Of a DNA stretch of 64,000 bases, positions 61,713-64,000 are shown piece after piece. A program made the translations under genes and the position numbers. The stretch's first letter is position 1. Every line of letters starts with the position of its first letter. The notes under the pieces are model-generated. The model worked only from the letters and a program-made list of their open reading frames with translations, did no database searches and had not been told where the DNA came from. The stretch comes from Chryseobacterium lactis (GTDB lineage: Bacteria; Bacteroidota; Bacteroidia; Flavobacteriales; Weeksellaceae). The DNA is taken from positions 4,216,001-4,280,000 of the forward strand of contig NZ_CP033924.1 of NCBI RefSeq assembly GCF_003815875.1. Reading direction: 5' to 3'.

Positions 61713-62615
61713 CTACCTGTCACCTCTCAATTTCTGCTGATATTCCGTAGGAGCGACTCCGATTACTTTTTTGAAAATATTACTAAAGGAGGATAAGCTA
61801 TTGTAGCCTACCATCATTGCTATTTCGTACATATTGTACTTTCCTTCCAACATCAATTCAAGTGAGCGGGTAATCCTTAAAGCACGCAGAAAACGAACGT
61901 AATTCATCCCTAAAGTCTCCTTAAACTTCCTCGACAGGGTTCTGGTACTCATTCCAAATTCTTTGGCCGTAGACTCAATGGTAAGCGGCTTATCCAGATT
62001 CTCATGGATGTATCTGGCTATTTTTAATAAAGTTTCATCTTTTGGAAAGGGATGCTGAACAGGAAAAGGGAGTTTTTTATCTATTTTTTCCGGTAAAATG
62101 CCTTTTAAAGCTTTAAGAAAGTAATATTTAGAACCATCATTTTTTGTGATTTTTCCATTCCATTCTTTTGTATATAAAATCATTTCTCTCAGCAAATCAT
62201 TAACTGAATAAATATTAATTTCATCAAAAAAGCCATTTTCATTTTCTTCTTTTTTAAAATAAAAATTATATAAATTCACTTTCGGACTGGTAGAAAAAAG
62301 ATAATGAGGCGTTCCGGCAGGAATCCACATAAAATATCTTGCCGGAAGATACCAGTGTTTAAGATCTGTAAAAACATGCACAATTCCACCCTCCGCATAG
62401 ACCAGCTGGGCAGAACTGTGATAATGAATTTCTGTAGTTATATTTCCTGTAAGCACGTGGTGTATATAAAATTCAGCATCATCTTCTTCCACGGCTTTAA
62501 AATGACTATTATCCATGGAATAAAGATAAGAAGAATTTTTAAATTGGCGTAAATGAGCAAATCTTTTTCTGGTTTCACAAATCATGTCGGATACTAGTCG
62601 CCGTACCTTTGCCAT
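61713..62615 (-). CDS. AraC-family transcriptional regulator
   Basis: 300 residues as drawn; an internal ATG at about 62514-62516 (MDNSHFKAVEEDD) is an alternative start. An N-terminal cupin-like sensing domain (about 45-150: IHYHSSAQLVYAEGGIVHVFTD, YFMWIPAGTPHYLF) and a C-terminal AraC HTH (about 200-298): ARYIHENLDKPLTIESTAKEFGMSTRTLSRKFKETLGMNYVRFLR, then the second helix-turn-helix and YNSLSSFSNIFKKVIGVAPTEYQ. It diverges, 37 bp apart, from the TolC-type gene, so it probably controls that efflux operon. Confidence 0.87.
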   Translation of the reverse strand: MAKVRRLVSDMICETRKRFAHLRQFKNSSYLYSMDNSHFKAVEEDDAEFYIHHVLTGNITTEIHYHSSAQLVYAEGGIVHVFTDLKHWYLPARYFMWIPAGTPHYLFSTSPKVNLYNFYFKKEENENGFFDEINIYSVNDLLREMILYTKEWNGKITKNDGSKYYFLKALKGILPEKIDKKLPFPVQHPFPKDETLLKIARYIHENLDKPLTIESTAKEFGMSTRTLSRKFKETLGMNYVRFLRALRITRSLELMLEGKYNMYEIAMMVGYNSLSSFSNIFKKVIGVAPTEYQQKLRGDR

Positions 62616-62652
62616 ATCGAAATCATTTTAGCAAAAATCCTTTAATTAATTT

Positions 62653-63987
62653 ATGAATATGATATTTAACGCATGCAGATATCTGTGCATCGCGTTGTGC
62701 TTATTATTGAGCAACCTTTTATACACACAGATGATTGATTACCGACATCTAGGCCTGCAAGAAGCTGTTGAAATCGGATTAAAAAACAACAAAAACATTC
62801 AGATAAGTCATCTGAAGCAAGAAATGTCGGTCACCAGAGAGAAAGATCTCAAAATGGAAAAACTTCCGGACATTGAGTTTCATACAAGCTACATGCAGGT
62901 GACCAATCTTTACCAACATCAGGACGGTGTATTCAACAAAGCTACAAAGTACAATGCCATTAATGCAATGTATGATTTTACCCTATCAGCCTCTATTCCT
63001 GTATACATGGGTGGTAAAATTAAGAATACAGAAAAAAAAGCAGCGATTGACACTGAAATTTCAACTTTAAGAACACATCTTGACGAAAGACAATTGAAAA
63101 TGGAGATCATTACTGCCTTTCTGCAGATTCATCATTTAAAAGAACAACAGAACCTGATCAACGACAAAATGAAAGAAGATTCTGTCAATATCAAACAGGT
63201 TAAAACTTTAAAAGCAAATGGTGTAGTGACCGTTAATGAAGTATTGAGAACCTCATTACAACTTTCCAACCACAAAATGAGCTGGACGGAACTGGATAAT
63301 GATATACAAATTGCCGAACATAAGCTGAAAACCATTCTCTCACTTCCGGAAAATCAGGAAATGCATACGAATACAGAAGATCTGATTTCTGATAAAGTAG
63401 CCATTCCTTATATTGAAGAGTTGACAGAAACAGCTTTAAACAAAAACGAATCCGTCGGGATGACTCACAAAAACTTATCCTTAAAAGAACTGGATCAGAA
63501 AATCACCAAAGCGAATTATCTACCGAAGATTACCGCAGGTGGAGAATATTTTTTAAAGTACCCGAATATGATGTTTTTTCCGCCTGAGCCTTATGCATAT
63601 CGCCTGGGAATGATCGGGATGAACCTTACCTATCCTATCGAAAATCTGTACAAAAACAAGTACAAAATGCAGGAAGCTAAAGAAAATATTAATCTTGCTA
63701 AGCTGCAGATCGAAGAAAATGAAGAGAAAATCAGACACAACGTCTTTGAAGCCTATAAAAAGTTTGAAGAAACCGATCAGAAAGTAAAAATTGCTGAGGA
63801 AGCTATCGATCAGGCTAAAGAAAACTACAGGATCGTAAGAACAAAATATGCCAATAAACTAAGTCTGATTACCGAGCTCATCGATGCAGACAACACCTAT
63901 CTGGAAGCAGAATCCAATCTTATTTCCGTAAAAATTAACAGACAACTAAAATATTATCAACTCCAATATACGATTGGAAACTTATAA
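62653..63987 (+). CDS. TolC-family outer-membrane efflux protein
   Basis: 444 residues. Signal-like N-terminus (YLCIALCLLLSNLLYTQ), then the paired TolC/OEP repeats: LQEAVEIGLKNNKNIQISHLKQEM, SLKELDQKITKANYLPKITAGGEYF and long coiled-coil helices (EEAIDQAKENYRIVRTKYANKLSLITELIDADNTYLEAE). Forms the outer-membrane duct of a tripartite drug or metabolite efflux pump. Six bases after its stop codon an ATG (63993) opens the next gene, probably the membrane-fusion or pump partner, which runs off the window. Confidence 0.85.
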   Translation: MNMIFNACRYLCIALCLLLSNLLYTQMIDYRHLGLQEAVEIGLKNNKNIQISHLKQEMSVTREKDLKMEKLPDIEFHTSYMQVTNLYQHQDGVFNKATKYNAINAMYDFTLSASIPVYMGGKIKNTEKKAAIDTEISTLRTHLDERQLKMEIITAFLQIHHLKEQQNLINDKMKEDSVNIKQVKTLKANGVVTVNEVLRTSLQLSNHKMSWTELDNDIQIAEHKLKTILSLPENQEMHTNTEDLISDKVAIPYIEELTETALNKNESVGMTHKNLSLKELDQKITKANYLPKITAGGEYFLKYPNMMFFPPEPYAYRLGMIGMNLTYPIENLYKNKYKMQEAKENINLAKLQIEENEEKIRHNVFEAYKKFEETDQKVKIAEEAIDQAKENYRIVRTKYANKLSLITELIDADNTYLEAESNLISVKINRQLKYYQLQYTIGNL

Positions 63988-64000
63988 AAACTATGGCACA

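Overview
The window looks like chromosomal DNA from a flavobacterium, most likely Chryseobacterium or a close relative (Weeksellaceae). This is inferred from several things seen together: low GC, Bacteroidota-type promoters (TTG-N18..23-TAnnTTTG), weak or absent Shine-Dalgarno sequences, several secreted proteins with type IX secretion (T9SS) C-terminal sorting domains, a T6SS subtype-iii-like TssE/TssF pair, and an F1Fo ATP synthase operon that ends at atpG without atpD/atpC. No rRNA, tRNA, CRISPR array or intact insertion sequence was recognised.

Layout. 1-5.2 kb: 5' part of uvrA, a DUF3829-like lipoprotein and an isolated tssF/tssE pair. 5.3-7.6 kb: a MITE-like palindrome, an APC amino-acid permease and a DUF4920 protein. 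7.6-10.2 kb: an M14 carboxypeptidase diverging from an XRE regulator across a 950-bp AT-rich region holding repeated TTACATTTGTAA-like palindromes, one of which contains the regulator's own -7 box. 10.7-13.8 kb: proline dehydrogenase, a UbiA-type prenyltransferase and a mevalonate-kinase-like GHMP kinase. 13.9-25.1 kb: a secreted metalloprotease, transporters, thiolase, a BFN/UVR protein, etfA/etfB and an SDR. 25.2-32.2 kb: an array of secreted proteins with near-identical T9SS sorting domains plus one tail-fibre-chaperone-like protein. 32.4-39.8 kb: M20 dipeptidase, lipoprotein, THUMP-like methyltransferase, methylmalonyl-CoA mutase small subunit, FtsB-like protein, uridine kinase, clpS and a CNNM/CorC protein. 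40.0-45.5 kb: ATP synthase operon.

46.0-47.6 kb holds the most interesting locus: a 69-residue precursor peptide with a GG site and a C-terminal core carrying four W-x-N motifs, followed after a partial terminator by a radical SAM/SPASM maturase. It reads as a minimal, possibly undescribed RiPP cassette of the three-residue-cyclophane (triceptide) kind, sitting between the ATP synthase operon and ffh with no exporter or protease beside it.

47.7-64 kb: ffh, five outer-membrane beta-barrel proteins in a row, phoH, a SAM hydrolase, a lipoyl E2 acyltransferase, two small membrane proteins, an unrecognised gene, a CLC channel, the rpsF-rpsR-rplI operon, and an AraC regulator diverging from a TolC-type efflux gene whose operon continues past the window. 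Nearly every transcription unit ends in a clear intrinsic terminator, and many starts are fixed by a TAnnTTTG box lying just upstream.
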